A stretch of 41,788 nucleotides of DNA from Phycisphaerales bacterium (GTDB lineage Bacteria > Planctomycetota > Phycisphaerae > Sedimentisphaerales > Anaerobacaceae). Position numbers and translations under genes: made by a program. The notes under the pieces are model-generated. The model ran no database searches, had not been told where the DNA came from, and worked only from the letters and a program-made list of their open reading frames with translations. The stretch spans positions 2,593,671-2,635,458 of the forward strand of contig CP070678.1 of NCBI GenBank assembly GCA_020352515.1, given 5' to 3'. The first letter of the stretch is position 1, and each line of letters begins with the position of its first letter. Shown here piece after piece: positions 1 to 9,031 of the stretch.

Positions 1-2006
1 GGCATCCACACGATGCGCTTTATGCCGCCTTCGGCAGAGATAAATTTCCTTGAAGTAATATAGTGCTTTGAATGTCCCACGAAACCGGGGACCTGATTGC
101 CGCCGCCCACCGTTCCGGCAAGGGTGGAGAACTTCATCCCGCAGGGCGTCATATGCGGGAACTCCCGGCTGACAATCATTACGCCGTTTGTTGAAGGCAG
201 CACCGCCGAGATGCACTCGAAACAACCGCAACTTGTCATTGGGTCGACTATCATCGAATAGGCGCTCATTCTCTCAACCGCACCATGCGAACTCGACTTT
301 ATGAAGTCATTGATTCTTTCCCACTGCCCGAGCTTCTCGTCCACAACCTTCCCTTTGGGAATGGGCTGGTTTGGCCCGGAAGGGGTAATCTCGTACGCGG
401 CACGACCGTCGAGCCAGCTATAGGCGCCGCACAAACCGCTGCGCTCGGGCGTAATCACACAAACATGGTCCGGGGCGAAGCTCTGGCAAAGCGTGCAGGA
501 ATAAAAGGTATCAACGCTCTCGTCGGTCATGTTCGCAAGGCGGGCATCGCGCTGCTCGTACACCCTCACTGCTTCTTCACGGAGCTTCAGGACGAGTTTC
601 TCGTCGGAGTAAATCTTGATTTGGACCTTATCTATTATGCTCGAATACTGCTCGTGGAACATCGCGTGCATAATACTGCCGAGGTGACTGAGTTTGAATC
701 CCGCCTCCGCTGCGCCGATACCGATTCGAACCCATATAATATGTCGCTGCCCCATGTGCCATATTCCCTGGGCTTCGTTCAGAAAGCTGTGGATCTGTCT
801 CTCGAGAACAGGTTCGAAATCAGGCTGCATCTTCCGGCCCGACACCTCCACCAACATGCCCAGCGGCAGTTTGCCCCCGCGCTCGATATCGTCAACATCG
901 GGCCCCACAACTTCGATCCTGCCGTCTTCGACCTCGGAGCTATCCTGCATTCTAAGCCACTCAAACGCCGGCGTCCTGTTTCCGCCAAACTCACAGTGCA
1001 TGTCTTCTTTGCGGATACGCTCGCCCTCGAATGCGGGACTGTGCGGCACGGGAATCGGAATATCCGTGACCTTTACCTTGAGACCTCGCACTTCTATGGC
1101 CTTTTCCACTATCTGGTCATGTGGCACTTTGGAGACCACGTGCTCGTATGTGCAGACCCCGGTGGGAAGAATCTCCGGAATATCAGAGTCGGAAATTACG
1201 GGAAATCCGTAGTTGATGGCGCCGGCGGCAGTAGCGTACCACTCATCGGTTACTTGCCCCAGCGCCATTACAAATGCGAAAACCCGGTTCTTGTTGTATA
1301 AGAGGTTGCGGGTGAAATCGCCGGGCTGCACCCCCCCAAAGCTTAGTGCCGCCCGGCTTGCAAACCCTAAGGCATATACCGCAGCGGTAATCTCCGGGCC
1401 AAAAGGGACCAACCGACATTCCCAGCCCAACTGTACGCCCCCCTCGACAAGCTGTTGGGCAAAGCTGGTCCCGTTGTTGTGACCGCACATAAAGACATAC
1501 AGACGCCGTTGCTGGCACTTCAGGGCAATGTCAACTGCGGTCTTGACGTCAGGCGCCGCCCCAACAATTGCCGCAAAGCCGGGCGCCGAACCATCCACAA
1601 ACTGGATGCCTCTTTCCCGGAGAATGACATCATCAGCCGCTCCAAGCCAGATATCTCTGACGGGCGCTGGCCCGTCCAGGTACTTGCAGGCCTCAATAAT
1701 CTCCTCTGCAAAGAGCGTTGCCATGCCCGCGTCCAGAACCGGCCCAAGATATGGCAGCCATATGTCGGCATCCACCTGCTCCGGCAGCAGGGTCTTTATC
1801 CGGGTAACCACCTCCTCAAGATCGCCAAGGTTCCGCGGGGTCAGCCCCAGCATCGAATGGATTATTGGCAAATAATAAGCAGTGTTTGGGAACTCCACGT
1901 TACGGTCTCTTCCATGCCGTTCGATGGTATTCATCAGTGTCTGCTCAGCTACCCCGGCCATCTTGTGAGCACCACGGATGGCTGCTGAAGCTATAATTCT
2001 CGACAT
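1..2006 (-). CDS. acsB: Acetyl-CoA synthase (CO-methylating), partial at left edge
   Basis: Joins CO, a methyl group from the corrinoid protein and CoA to give acetyl-CoA, the last step of the Wood-Ljungdahl pathway. About 668 residues are visible; the C-terminus lies beyond base 1. Read from ATG at 2006 (AAAGGAGA Shine-Dalgarno about 9 bases upstream) the frame is open to the edge. The A-cluster ligands are complete: Cys504-x2-Cys-x8-Cys-x9-Cys (CTLC ... CGAY) for the [4Fe-4S] cube, and Cys593-Gly-Cys595 (TSCGCFEC) for the two nickel sites. The roughly 300-residue N-terminal domain that archaeal CdhC lacks is present, so this is the bacterial form. It is the last visible gene of the CODH operon, 32 bases after the CODH gene. 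The identification is very secure. Confidence 0.97.
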   Translation of the reverse strand, partial: MSRIIASAAIRGAHKMAGVAEQTLMNTIERHGRDRNVEFPNTAYYLPIIHSMLGLTPRNLGDLEEVVTRIKTLLPEQVDADIWLPYLGPVLDAGMATLFAEEIIEACKYLDGPAPVRDIWLGAADDVILRERGIQFVDGSAPGFAAIVGAAPDVKTAVDIALKCQQRRLYVFMCGHNNGTSFAQQLVEGGVQLGWECRLVPFGPEITAAVYALGFASRAALSFGGVQPGDFTRNLLYNKNRVFAFVMALGQVTDEWYATAAGAINYGFPVISDSDIPEILPTGVCTYEHVVSKVPHDQIVEKAIEVRGLKVKVTDIPIPVPHSPAFEGERIRKEDMHCEFGGNRTPAFEWLRMQDSSEVEDGRIEVVGPDVDDIERGGKLPLGMLVEVSGRKMQPDFEPVLERQIHSFLNEAQGIWHMGQRHIIWVRIGIGAAEAGFKLSHLGSIMHAMFHEQYSSIIDKVQIKIYSDEKLVLKLREEAVRVYEQRDARLANMTDESVDTFYSCTLCQSFAPDHVCVITPERSGLCGAYSWLDGRAAYEITPSGPNQPIPKGKVVDEKLGQWERINDFIKSSSHGAVERMSAYSMIVDPMTSCGCFECISAVLPSTNGVMIVSREFPHMTPCGMKFSTLAGTVGGGNQVPGFVGHSKHYITSRKFISAEGGIKRIVWM

Positions 2007-2038
2007 GCGCAAATCTCCTTTGTTCCGGTTTTCGCCAC

Positions 2039-3982
2039 TTAAGAGACTTCCAGTACGCGGCGCTCCTCCATGCTGTAGAGCTTGCGTTCCCTTCGTTCGT
2101 TTATTCCAAGTGCGTCACGTTTTCTCTCAATATGGGCGAGCATTATCTCCGCGGCACGAACAGGGTCGGATTCGACCGCCCAGCGCCCGCCAAAATCCTC
2201 CTCGATCCCCGCAAAAAGATATTCTCTGACTTTCTCACTTCCAAGATACGGGAAGAGTTCCTTGGAGAAGACCACGAGCACCCCGCTTGCCACGAAATAC
2301 TGGCCGATGGCAAGCGCCTTTTCAGAAATAGATTCCAGACATGCTCCGGCCAGCGGCAAGTCGCTCAAGTCCTCTCCGAGACCGCCTTCGGCAACAATCT
2401 CAGACCCCGCCACAAGCATCCTGGTGTTGTCCACACAACTGCCGCATGCCAAGACCGGAGCAATGCCTACCGCTTCGCAGACTTCCCGCAAGCCGGAACC
2501 GGCCAATTCCAATGCCTCTCGCGGGTTCAACAATGCCTGCTTCCCACAGGCAATAGTCGCACAACCGGTCGTAAGAACCAGAACATCTCTTCTGATCAAC
2601 TCTCTCGCAAGGGTTGTGTGTGTATAGTCCAATTCGACTTTCGGGTTCGAACAGCCCACAATGGCGGCCAAACCGCGAATTCGTCCGTTCATTATATTGT
2701 CGTTCAGGGGACGATAGCTTGCTCTGAATTTCCCGCCGAGCATGTATTTGATGGATTCGTTCGTGAATCCGATGACCGCCGTCTCTTTGCTCGGGGGAAT
2801 GTTGACCGGCCCACGATTCTTGTAGTTCTCCACGGCCCGGCCAACCAGCTCTTTGGCCGTTTTCATCGCCGTTCCTTCCGACATTGGAACGTGCTCTACC
2901 CCGGGGATTCTTGACTTTGCCGTAGTCGTGAACAGCTTCGTATGGTAGCAGGAGGCAATTTGGGCAAGTCCCTGCATAACGCACTGCACATCCACAGCCA
3001 TCATTTCAACAGCGCCGGTGGCAATCGCCAACTCCTGACACAGGAAGTTTCCGGCAATCGGTACTCCATGACGTGACATCAACTCATTTGCCGTGCAGCA
3101 GATCCCCGCTACGTTTATTCCTTTTGCTCCCGTTCTTTTTGCCCGGGCCAGCAACTCGGGATCTTCGGCGGCAGCCACCACCATCTCCGACAGAATCGGC
3201 TCGTGGCCGTGGACAATGATGTTGACCTCATCGGATTTCAGCACTCCAAGATTGACGTCTCCCCTGCCCGGGGTCGGGGCCCCGAACAATATATCCTGCA
3301 GCTCGGAGGCGAGCATGGCGCCGCCCCATCCATCCGCAAGAGCAGTTCTGCTGGCATGGGTCAGAAGGCTCCCGTAATCCTGGTCCACGCCCATCGTGCT
3401 GCGGTGCAAAGCCTCCACGACTTCCCGGTCGATGGCTCTTGGAGTGACGCCTCTTTTCCTCCATATCGCCCGCCTCGGCGCAGGCGCCCGTCTGGTCATA
3501 AGCTGCTCACCCTCGCTTTTGCCAAACTCAGAGAGGGCAATTTGCCCGACTTCCAGTGCAATCTCGGCGCTGGTCCGATTCTCTGTCTCGACTCCCAGCT
3601 CATCGGCAAGTTTTTTCAGTTTCGCCGGGTCTTTGATGCCGTAATCAGGGGCGTGCCCCTTCGCGGCGGCAACGAAAACTTCTGCGACAGACCGCGCGTG
3701 ATCACTGTGCGCGCTGGTCCCGGCCGCAACAGCTCTCAAAAAGTTACGAGCGACAATCGTGTCGACGTCCGCACCGCAGACGCCCACCTGGGGTCCATCC
3801 CCAAACGGGTCAACTCGACAGGGCCCCATCGTACATATACGACAACAGACGCCCAGCCTGCCGAAACCGCATTGGGGCTGTTGCCTGTCCAGCCTGTCCC
3901 AGGCGTTTTCCTGACCGAGCCGGCCCATATGGCTTATAATATCCTGTGCCGCCTTGTCGCTGCTACGTTTAGTGGGATCCAT
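2039..3982 (-). CDS. acsA: Carbon monoxide dehydrogenase catalytic subunit (CooS/AcsA)
   Basis: Nickel-iron-sulfur enzyme that interconverts CO2 and CO and passes CO to acetyl-CoA synthase. The N-terminal motif CGFGRLGVCCRICTMGPC followed by GVCGAD gives the ligands of the D and B clusters. Cys and His residues expected around the Ni-Fe C-cluster are visible in VHGHEP, GICCTANE, VQCVMQG, TGCATIACG, CGSCVDN and GACLESISEKA. Length is about 647 residues, normal for bacterial CODH. I place the start at ATG 3982, which has GAGGG five bases before it; an in-frame ATG at 3994 has no such site. It sits between the HoxU-like gene and acsB, so it most likely forms the CODH/ACS complex with AcsB rather than acting as a free CooS. 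Confidence 0.96.
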   Translation of the reverse strand: MDPTKRSSDKAAQDIISHMGRLGQENAWDRLDRQQPQCGFGRLGVCCRICTMGPCRVDPFGDGPQVGVCGADVDTIVARNFLRAVAAGTSAHSDHARSVAEVFVAAAKGHAPDYGIKDPAKLKKLADELGVETENRTSAEIALEVGQIALSEFGKSEGEQLMTRRAPAPRRAIWRKRGVTPRAIDREVVEALHRSTMGVDQDYGSLLTHASRTALADGWGGAMLASELQDILFGAPTPGRGDVNLGVLKSDEVNIIVHGHEPILSEMVVAAAEDPELLARAKRTGAKGINVAGICCTANELMSRHGVPIAGNFLCQELAIATGAVEMMAVDVQCVMQGLAQIASCYHTKLFTTTAKSRIPGVEHVPMSEGTAMKTAKELVGRAVENYKNRGPVNIPPSKETAVIGFTNESIKYMLGGKFRASYRPLNDNIMNGRIRGLAAIVGCSNPKVELDYTHTTLARELIRRDVLVLTTGCATIACGKQALLNPREALELAGSGLREVCEAVGIAPVLACGSCVDNTRMLVAGSEIVAEGGLGEDLSDLPLAGACLESISEKALAIGQYFVASGVLVVFSKELFPYLGSEKVREYLFAGIEEDFGGRWAVESDPVRAAEIMLAHIERKRDALGINERRERKLYSMEERRVLEVS

Positions 3983-4096
3983 GACTACCCTCATAACTTG
4001 CCGAATCCGGCGATCCTGTGTTCGACCTCTATTTCGTCCTGTCCCCTGCCGGGCGGGCGCCTACATGACGACCATGTGGTTTGAGGGGCTGAGAAA

Positions 4097-4891
4097 TCAT
4101 ACTTGGTGGAAAGCTTCCCCGAGTCTCTTACACATCTGCAATCGGCGACACTTGGAACATACTCTTTCCAGCGACCCGCCCTTGCCGAGTCTACCCTGGA
4201 CACTTTCAAGCAATTTTGCGGCTGTGAATGGCGTGCCGCAAACCTTACAATCGATCATCTCGAGCCTGGTGTTCCAGGTCTCAATGTTCAGTGCGGATTC
4301 TTCGACGAAACTTCGAATGTGACCGGTCGGGCAGACGGCAATGCAAGCGCCGCATCCCGTGCAGCTCTCCGAGGCCGCGCCAAATGGTGTCGTCACGCTG
4401 CGACGGCGCCCACGACCCACGAAACTTATCGCCGAGGCGCCTATCAGCCTGTCACACACACGGACGCACAAACCACAAAGAATACACTTGCCGATGTCAT
4501 AGTGCGGACCGAAACGCGGCCTGCCGACTCCCAGGTCTGCAGCGAGACGTTGGAGCGACTCAACGTGCGGCGCCCTCGACAGGATAAGTTCCATGCTCAT
4601 TCTGCGACTTCGGATGACAGAGGGCGTATCTGTTTCGATATTCAGCCCCTCCCGTATCTGCAGGTCGCAGGAAGTAGTCAGCCATGTCCACTTGCCCTTT
4701 CTCGCCTCAACCACGCACAGACGACAAGCGCCATACGGCTCCACCGCCGGATGATGACAAAGCGTAGGGACCGCAACGCCCATCTCGAGTAAGACATCGA
4801 GGGCCCAGCGGTCCCGCTCGACCTCAATGTGTTTTCCGTTGACTACCGTTTTCACCAGAGGCATCTTCTTACTCTCAAAAACCGCTATCAT
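4097..4891 (-). CDS. HoxU/NuoG-like iron-sulfur subunit of an NADH-linked oxidoreductase
   Basis: A 264-residue electron-transfer subunit related to HoxU and the N-terminal part of NuoG. An N-terminal [2Fe-2S] ferredoxin domain shows CHHPAVEPYGACRLC and a later SC. Two [4Fe-4S] motifs follow (CILCGLCVRVC and CTGCGACIAVCP). The C-terminus adds two CxxC pairs plus Cys (CKVC, CSKCRRLQMC), probably a metal-binding knuckle. The His-Cys3 cluster usually found between the ferredoxin domain and the 4Fe-4S pair is missing: the stretch after RAPH has no cysteine. ATG 4891 overlaps the stop of the NuoF-like gene as ATGA; ATG 4864 (MPLVKTVVNG) is an alternative that matches the usual family start. It probably docks on the NuoEF-like pair encoded just upstream. 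Confidence 0.85.
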   Translation of the reverse strand: MIAVFESKKMPLVKTVVNGKHIEVERDRWALDVLLEMGVAVPTLCHHPAVEPYGACRLCVVEARKGKWTWLTTSCDLQIREGLNIETDTPSVIRSRRMSMELILSRAPHVESLQRLAADLGVGRPRFGPHYDIGKCILCGLCVRVCDRLIGASAISFVGRGRRRSVTTPFGAASESCTGCGACIAVCPTGHIRSFVEESALNIETWNTRLEMIDCKVCGTPFTAAKLLESVQGRLGKGGSLERVCSKCRRLQMCKRLGEAFHQV

Positions 4892-6819
4892 GCGACCGCT
4901 ATGCTGTCAAAGGGGCACACTTCTCTACATGCGCCGCACCTGACACATTTGTCCTGATCGATTGTGTGTGCAACTTTCTCTCGGCCTCTGACGGCCTTCA
5001 CCGGACAGGTCTTAACACACCTGCCGCAGGCCTTGCATCTATCCGGAATAACCACGAACTTCGTCAGCTCCCTGCACACTCCGGCAGGGCATCTTCTCTG
5101 CTCAATGTGGGCCAGGTACTCGTCTCTGTAGTACTTCACTGTGCTCAGCGTCGGATTCGCGGCACTTTTTCCCAGCCCGCAAATGCTGTTGTCCTTGACA
5201 TAGCAGCACAGCTCGTCGAGAAGGTCCATGTCCTCCCGCACCGCTTTGCCGCAGGTTATCTGCTCAAGGATTTCCAGCATCCTCACGATTCCCTCACGAC
5301 AAGCCGTGCATTTGCCGCAGGATTCCCGGGTGAGAAACTCCGTGAAGTACCTCGCAAGCTCAACGACGCAGCTATGGTCGTCCATAACAATCATGCCGCC
5401 CGAGCCCATCATTGAGCCCGCTTCGACAAGGCGCTCGAAATCCACCGGCAAATCCAGAAGGCTTTCCGGCAGACATCCCCCTGACGGCCCGCCCGTCTGG
5501 ACGCCCTTAAACGCACGCCCGTCGGGAACGCCGCCACAGATGTCATATATAATATCCCGCAGAGTCACTCCCATCGGAACCTCGACCAATCCGGTGTTTT
5601 TGACTTTCCCAACCACTGAGAAAACCTTCGTCCCCTTGCTGTGCTCACCACCGATCCTCGCGAACCACTGCGCGCCCTCATTGACGATTACCGGCACATT
5701 GGCCCAAGTCTCCACGTTGTTGAGGTTGGTGGGCTGCCCGAAAAGCCCCTTCTCACTTGTGTGAATATGCTTGGCTCTCGGCTCTCCGGAATAACCCTCG
5801 ATTGACGCCATCAGTGCCGTGGATTCTCCGCACACGAAAGCCCCGGCGCCGCGGCTTATCTCCACGTCAAAGCTGAAATCGGTGCCCAAAATGTTCGGGC
5901 CCAGCAGACCGTATGCTCTGGCCTGCTCTATTGCGATCTGCAGGTTTTCAACTGCCAGCGGATACTCGAGACGCACGTAAACGTATCCGCTGTCGGACCC
6001 TATGGCGTATGCACCGATTGTCATACCTTCCAGGATCGCGTGCGGATTGCCTTCCATTATGCTGCGATCCATGAACGCGCCCGGGTCGCCCTCATCACCA
6101 TTGCAAAGCACGTATTTCGGATATCCGTGTGCCTGGCGGCATGCCCGCCACTTCCTGGCCGTCAAGAATCCGCCTCCTCCGCGTCCTCGGAGCCCTGACT
6201 TTTCCACCAAATCAATAATATCTTCCGGGTCAATCGACGCCAGAACCTGGGCAAGAGCGCTATAGCCCCCCGTGGCTATATACTCCTCGATATCGTGAGG
6301 GTCTATGAAACCACAGTTTCGCAGGGCGATCTTCAACTGGGCCTTGTAGAACGGCAGTTCCTCGAGTTTTGGAACCGTGGACAAACCGTTTGGCTTACTG
6401 GAAAAGTCTCTTTCACTTCTCACGAGCAGTTGGTCCCGGCTGAGACGTCCCAGTGCCCAGTCAGGGTGAAAATCACCTTCCGCTATCGCCCGTACCAACT
6501 GCCTCGCTTTCCCAGCAGACATGTAATGGTAGAAGACCCGGGGCAGGCCCGGCGCCAGCACATCCACTACAGGCTCCACCTGGCAGTAGCCGATACAGCC
6601 AGTTTGGCGTACCAAAAAGTCAAGTCCGCTTGTACCGACCTCATCTCTGAGCCCCGCAAGAACATCCGCGGCCCCGTTGGCCAGGCCGCAAGTGCCTGCC
6701 CCGACGCTGACCCTGACCTTGTCAGAATAGAATTTCGAACGCGAATAAGCTTGCTTGCCTTGAAATTCTTGGACCGATTTGATTCTTTCAGTGTCTTTTT
6801 TCCCTGCGGTAGAGATCAA
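4888..6819 (-). CDS. NuoF/HndC-like NADH-binding flavoprotein subunit
   Basis: A 643-residue subunit that binds NADH and FMN and passes electrons to iron-sulfur clusters. Order: N-terminal thioredoxin-like [2Fe-2S] domain (GTCGLANGA and TGCIGYC), FMN/NADH domain with the glycine-rich GLRGRGGGGF, the [4Fe-4S] site ESCGKCTACREG, and a C-terminal 2x[4Fe-4S] ferredoxin domain (CKACGRCVKTCP, CVRCGACREVCP). This layout is that of HndC/HymB/HydB subunits of bifurcating hydrogenases and formate dehydrogenases, not of the shorter complex I NuoF. The start is a TTG at 6819 inside the end of the NuoE-like gene, supported by GAGGG six bases upstream; no ATG occurs in the N-terminal region. No hydrogenase large subunit is encoded here. 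Confidence 0.92.
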   Translation of the reverse strand: MISTAGKKDTERIKSVQEFQGKQAYSRSKFYSDKVRVSVGAGTCGLANGAADVLAGLRDEVGTSGLDFLVRQTGCIGYCQVEPVVDVLAPGLPRVFYHYMSAGKARQLVRAIAEGDFHPDWALGRLSRDQLLVRSERDFSSKPNGLSTVPKLEELPFYKAQLKIALRNCGFIDPHDIEEYIATGGYSALAQVLASIDPEDIIDLVEKSGLRGRGGGGFLTARKWRACRQAHGYPKYVLCNGDEGDPGAFMDRSIMEGNPHAILEGMTIGAYAIGSDSGYVYVRLEYPLAVENLQIAIEQARAYGLLGPNILGTDFSFDVEISRGAGAFVCGESTALMASIEGYSGEPRAKHIHTSEKGLFGQPTNLNNVETWANVPVIVNEGAQWFARIGGEHSKGTKVFSVVGKVKNTGLVEVPMGVTLRDIIYDICGGVPDGRAFKGVQTGGPSGGCLPESLLDLPVDFERLVEAGSMMGSGGMIVMDDHSCVVELARYFTEFLTRESCGKCTACREGIVRMLEILEQITCGKAVREDMDLLDELCCYVKDNSICGLGKSAANPTLSTVKYYRDEYLAHIEQRRCPAGVCRELTKFVVIPDRCKACGRCVKTCPVKAVRGREKVAHTIDQDKCVRCGACREVCPFDSIAVA

Positions 6820-7261
6820 GAACCACCCTCACTTTTTCAGCGTTCATATTTCCATAACACCTGCCGTCCACGGCCATAACCGGCGCCAGGGCGCACGCGC
6901 CAAGACACGCAACCACATCGAGCGTAAAGACCTTGTCCTTCGTTGTCTGCCCCTCGCTGATGCCCAGGTGACGGCTAATCTCCTCCTTGATGTGCGTAAA
7001 TCCCCGCAGGTGGCAAGCCGTACCGTCACAAACCCTGATCAGATGTCTGCCACGCTCGGCCAGACTGAAGGAACTGTAGAATGTTGCAACACTGTGAACC
7101 CGGCTCAGCGGAATTTTGAGACTCTCGGCCACCCTGCCAAGGGCACATTCCGGCAGATAGTTGTACTTGTCTTGGACATCCTGCAGTATCATCACCAGCC
7201 ACGAGTCCTCGCCGTCGTATTTACCAATGATTTGATCAACGCTTTTCAGGTCCAACTTCAT
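6788..7261 (-). CDS. NuoE/HndA-like [2Fe-2S] subunit
   Basis: A 157-residue thioredoxin-fold [2Fe-2S] protein, partner of the NuoF-like subunit. The four ligands appear as CDGTAC and CLGAC (C-x4-C and C-x3-C), the standard pattern of 24-kDa complex I and HndA proteins. The N-terminal helical part (DVQDKYNYLP, VATFYSSF) is also typical. ATG at 7261 overlaps the stop of the ferredoxin gene as ATGA and the 3' end overlaps the next gene by 32 bases, so the three genes should be translated together. Confidence 0.93.
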   Translation of the reverse strand: MKLDLKSVDQIIGKYDGEDSWLVMILQDVQDKYNYLPECALGRVAESLKIPLSRVHSVATFYSSFSLAERGRHLIRVCDGTACHLRGFTHIKEEISRHLGISEGQTTKDKVFTLDVVACLGACALAPVMAVDGRCYGNMNAEKVRVVLDLYRREKRH

Positions 7262-7791
7262 TCTCCATAAACGACTGATTTCTCCGCCGCTGTGGCGCCG
7301 GCCTGCCGTGCCGCCATACGTCTGCGCTCAGCAAGGGCCTCTGTCAGTTCAACGAACTGCATTGCCCCCGTGGGACAGGCTGCAACGCACGCGGGCTCCT
7401 CGCCGACTTTCGTCCGCTCCAGGCAGAGATCGCACTTGGCGACTGCTCTGCCGTCGCGCGTAATATCGATAACCCCGAAAGGACAGGTCAGAAGACAGTA
7501 TTTGCAGCCTATGCACTTTTCTCTGCATATCAACACGGGGGCGTTTGGCCCGTGTCTGTAGAGTGCCGAAGTGGGACAAACCTTGATGCACGGAGCATCT
7601 TCGCAATGCCGACACTGCATGGGGACAGCGAACTGGCCTGATGCCTCCACTGTCAGCATCCGCTGCGGCTTCGGCGACTCTGATACGGCTTCGCTCAAAA
7701 CCTTAGACCGGGAATGCACCAGGGCACAAGCCACCTCACAACTGCGGCACGCCAGGCACTTTCGGACTTCCACTATGATAGTCTCAGCCAT
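7258..7791 (-). CDS. CooF/HydN-like polyferredoxin, four [4Fe-4S] clusters
   Basis: A 177-residue ferredoxin of the DMSO reductase beta / HycB / CooF type. Motifs in order are CLACRSCEVAC, CRHCEDAPCIKVCP, CIGCKYCLLTCP and CDLC...CVAACP, enough for four clusters in the interleaved arrangement of this family. In CO-oxidising bacteria CooF carries electrons from CODH to hydrogenase or other partners. Here it lies between cooC and the NuoE-like gene, so it could connect CODH to the NADH-reacting subunits. I choose ATG 7791, which has GGAG six bases upstream; a GTG at 7806 in the same frame is the alternative. No signal peptide is visible, so it should be cytoplasmic. Confidence 0.88.
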   Translation of the reverse strand: MAETIIVEVRKCLACRSCEVACALVHSRSKVLSEAVSESPKPQRMLTVEASGQFAVPMQCRHCEDAPCIKVCPTSALYRHGPNAPVLICREKCIGCKYCLLTCPFGVIDITRDGRAVAKCDLCLERTKVGEEPACVAACPTGAMQFVELTEALAERRRMAARQAGATAAEKSVVYGE

Positions 7792-7861
7792 CTTTATCTC
7801 CGGCACAACAGCTCGTCAGAAGAGCGCATTCTGTGTTCATTCTGGTTCTTTCCTGCTAACA

Positions 7862-8659
7862 TCACCGTTCCTTGTTGGCAACAGCAGGGTCTGTCAAAGC
7901 ACTCAATGTACACCGCAATTCATCTACTATCTGTGTACCGGCATAAAATACATTGCTTCGTTTCAAATCCGCCTGCTGAACGGCGTAATCGTACCTGATA
8001 TTGGCCAGGACGGGAATCTCCGCAAGTCGTCGCCCAACCGTTGCCGCTTGTGAGCTCTCGGTTATCTTATTCACGATGGCCAAGACCCGCTTGGTTCCCA
8101 GTTCTCGGGCCATTTTCGCTATTTTCAACGCCGTCTCGATGCTCCTGCCGCCCGGCTCAACGACAATTACAAGCACGTCGATACCCTGTATGCTTGACCT
8201 GCCCATACACTCCAAGCCCGCGTCCAGATCAACCAGCACCGCTTCGTTGCGCCCCAGTATCGTGTGATTCAGCATAGCCCGGAGAAAGGCTCCTTCCGCA
8301 CAGGCACAGCCCGTTCCCGCCCTTGTAATGCCTCCGAGAACCAGCAGCTTCAGCCCCCTAATCCGATACCAGTACCGCTGGGGCAGATCACCAACACGCG
8401 GGTTCAATCTAAAATATGCTCCCATGTTGTCTTGGTCTGCGGCTGTTCTCTCGGCAATCAACTGCTTCATTCGGATCAGTGGTTCCGGGCTCTCTTCGGG
8501 GCCAATGCCAAAAGCGGAGCACAGGTTTGTGTCTGGGTCGGCATCTACTGCAAGAACATCATAGCCGGCCTCAACCAGCAACTGGGCAAGAATTGCGCAG
8601 ACAGTAGTCTTGCCTACGCCTCCTTTGCCTCCCACAGCAATTCTAATACCGGACTGCAA
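7862..8659 (-). CDS. cooC: CODH nickel-insertion ATPase (CooC family)
   Basis: MinD/ParA-type ATPase that helps load nickel into CODH or acetyl-CoA synthase. The N-terminus carries the deviant Walker A motif GGKGGVGKTT, followed by DADPDTNL (switch region) and VLVDLDAG (Walker B). The CxC pair of CooC/AcsF (GCACAEG), which in characterised CooC lies at the dimer interface and binds Ni, is present. I favour a TTG start at 8659 because AAGGAG lies eight bases upstream; GTG 8668, three codons earlier, has that site too close. It is the first gene of the CODH/ACS operon, with 70 bases before the ferredoxin gene. Confidence 0.92.
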   Translation of the reverse strand: MQSGIRIAVGGKGGVGKTTVCAILAQLLVEAGYDVLAVDADPDTNLCSAFGIGPEESPEPLIRMKQLIAERTAADQDNMGAYFRLNPRVGDLPQRYWYRIRGLKLLVLGGITRAGTGCACAEGAFLRAMLNHTILGRNEAVLVDLDAGLECMGRSSIQGIDVLVIVVEPGGRSIETALKIAKMARELGTKRVLAIVNKITESSQAATVGRRLAEIPVLANIRYDYAVQQADLKRSNVFYAGTQIVDELRCTLSALTDPAVANKER

Positions 8660-8921
8660 ATCAAACACTCCTTCAACGTTTGCCGAAGACCATATGGAAT
8701 GCGAAAAGCCCCCGGATAGAACGAAAATTCTGCCGTAGGTTCCACATCTTCTATACCGGAGTGCTCTTCCGGTTTACTTACATTATCGTCAAGCCTCGGG
8801 GACTATGCTCCAAACCGTAGACCTGGCCTTGATGTCAACTCTTGTCTTAGTATTCAGCAAAGTTAAGGGATTCCACTTAGAACCGTACTTACCAAACAAA
8901 CAACATGAACAATAAGCGATG

Positions 8922-8944
8922 CCACAATACGAGAAATATTGTGG
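8922..8944. promoter_or_regulatory. Operator-like dyad upstream of the CODH/ACS operon
   Basis: Perfect 8-bp inverted repeat CCACAATA / TATTGTGG with a 7-base spacer. It overlaps one end of the 20-bp element at 8938-8957. Size and symmetry fit a dimeric regulator site or a small hairpin in the cooC leader. The binding protein is unknown. Confidence 0.45.
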
Positions 8945-8957
8945 AAACTACGTATTT
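8938..8957 (-). repeat. 20-bp element, copy 1 (upstream of cooC)
   Basis: On the minus strand this reads AAATACGTAGTTTCCACAAT, about 280 bases before the cooC start and pointing toward it. An identical copy lies at 9885-9904 on the plus strand, pointing toward the methylene-THF reductase operon. The pair is therefore a perfect inverted repeat around the DUF3786 gene. Confidence 0.7.
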
Positions 8958-9031
8958 TTGAGTCACACGTGGTTCAGGAAAATCTGAACACGACACTTCG
9001 CACAAATGTGAATGCCCCGTGGCTGATACTA

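Larger units (their letters stand above)
8660..9031. other. Intergenic leader of the CODH/ACS operon
   Basis: About 370 bases without a gene, between cooC and the DUF3786 gene. It holds a dyad at 8922-8944 and one copy of a 20-bp element at 8938-8957, listed separately. I see no convincing sigma-70 promoter; TTGACA occurs on the minus strand near 8832-8837 but without a well placed -10 box. No tRNA or recognised riboswitch was seen. Confidence 0.5.

Noticed and set aside
285..1301. Long plus-strand open frame
   Set aside because: It lies opposite acsB, whose protein is clear on the minus strand with all A-cluster ligands; the plus frame has no family character.
3203..4084. 293-codon plus-strand open frame
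   Set aside because: It is antisense to the CODH gene and runs into its upstream gap; no domain or ribosome site supports it.
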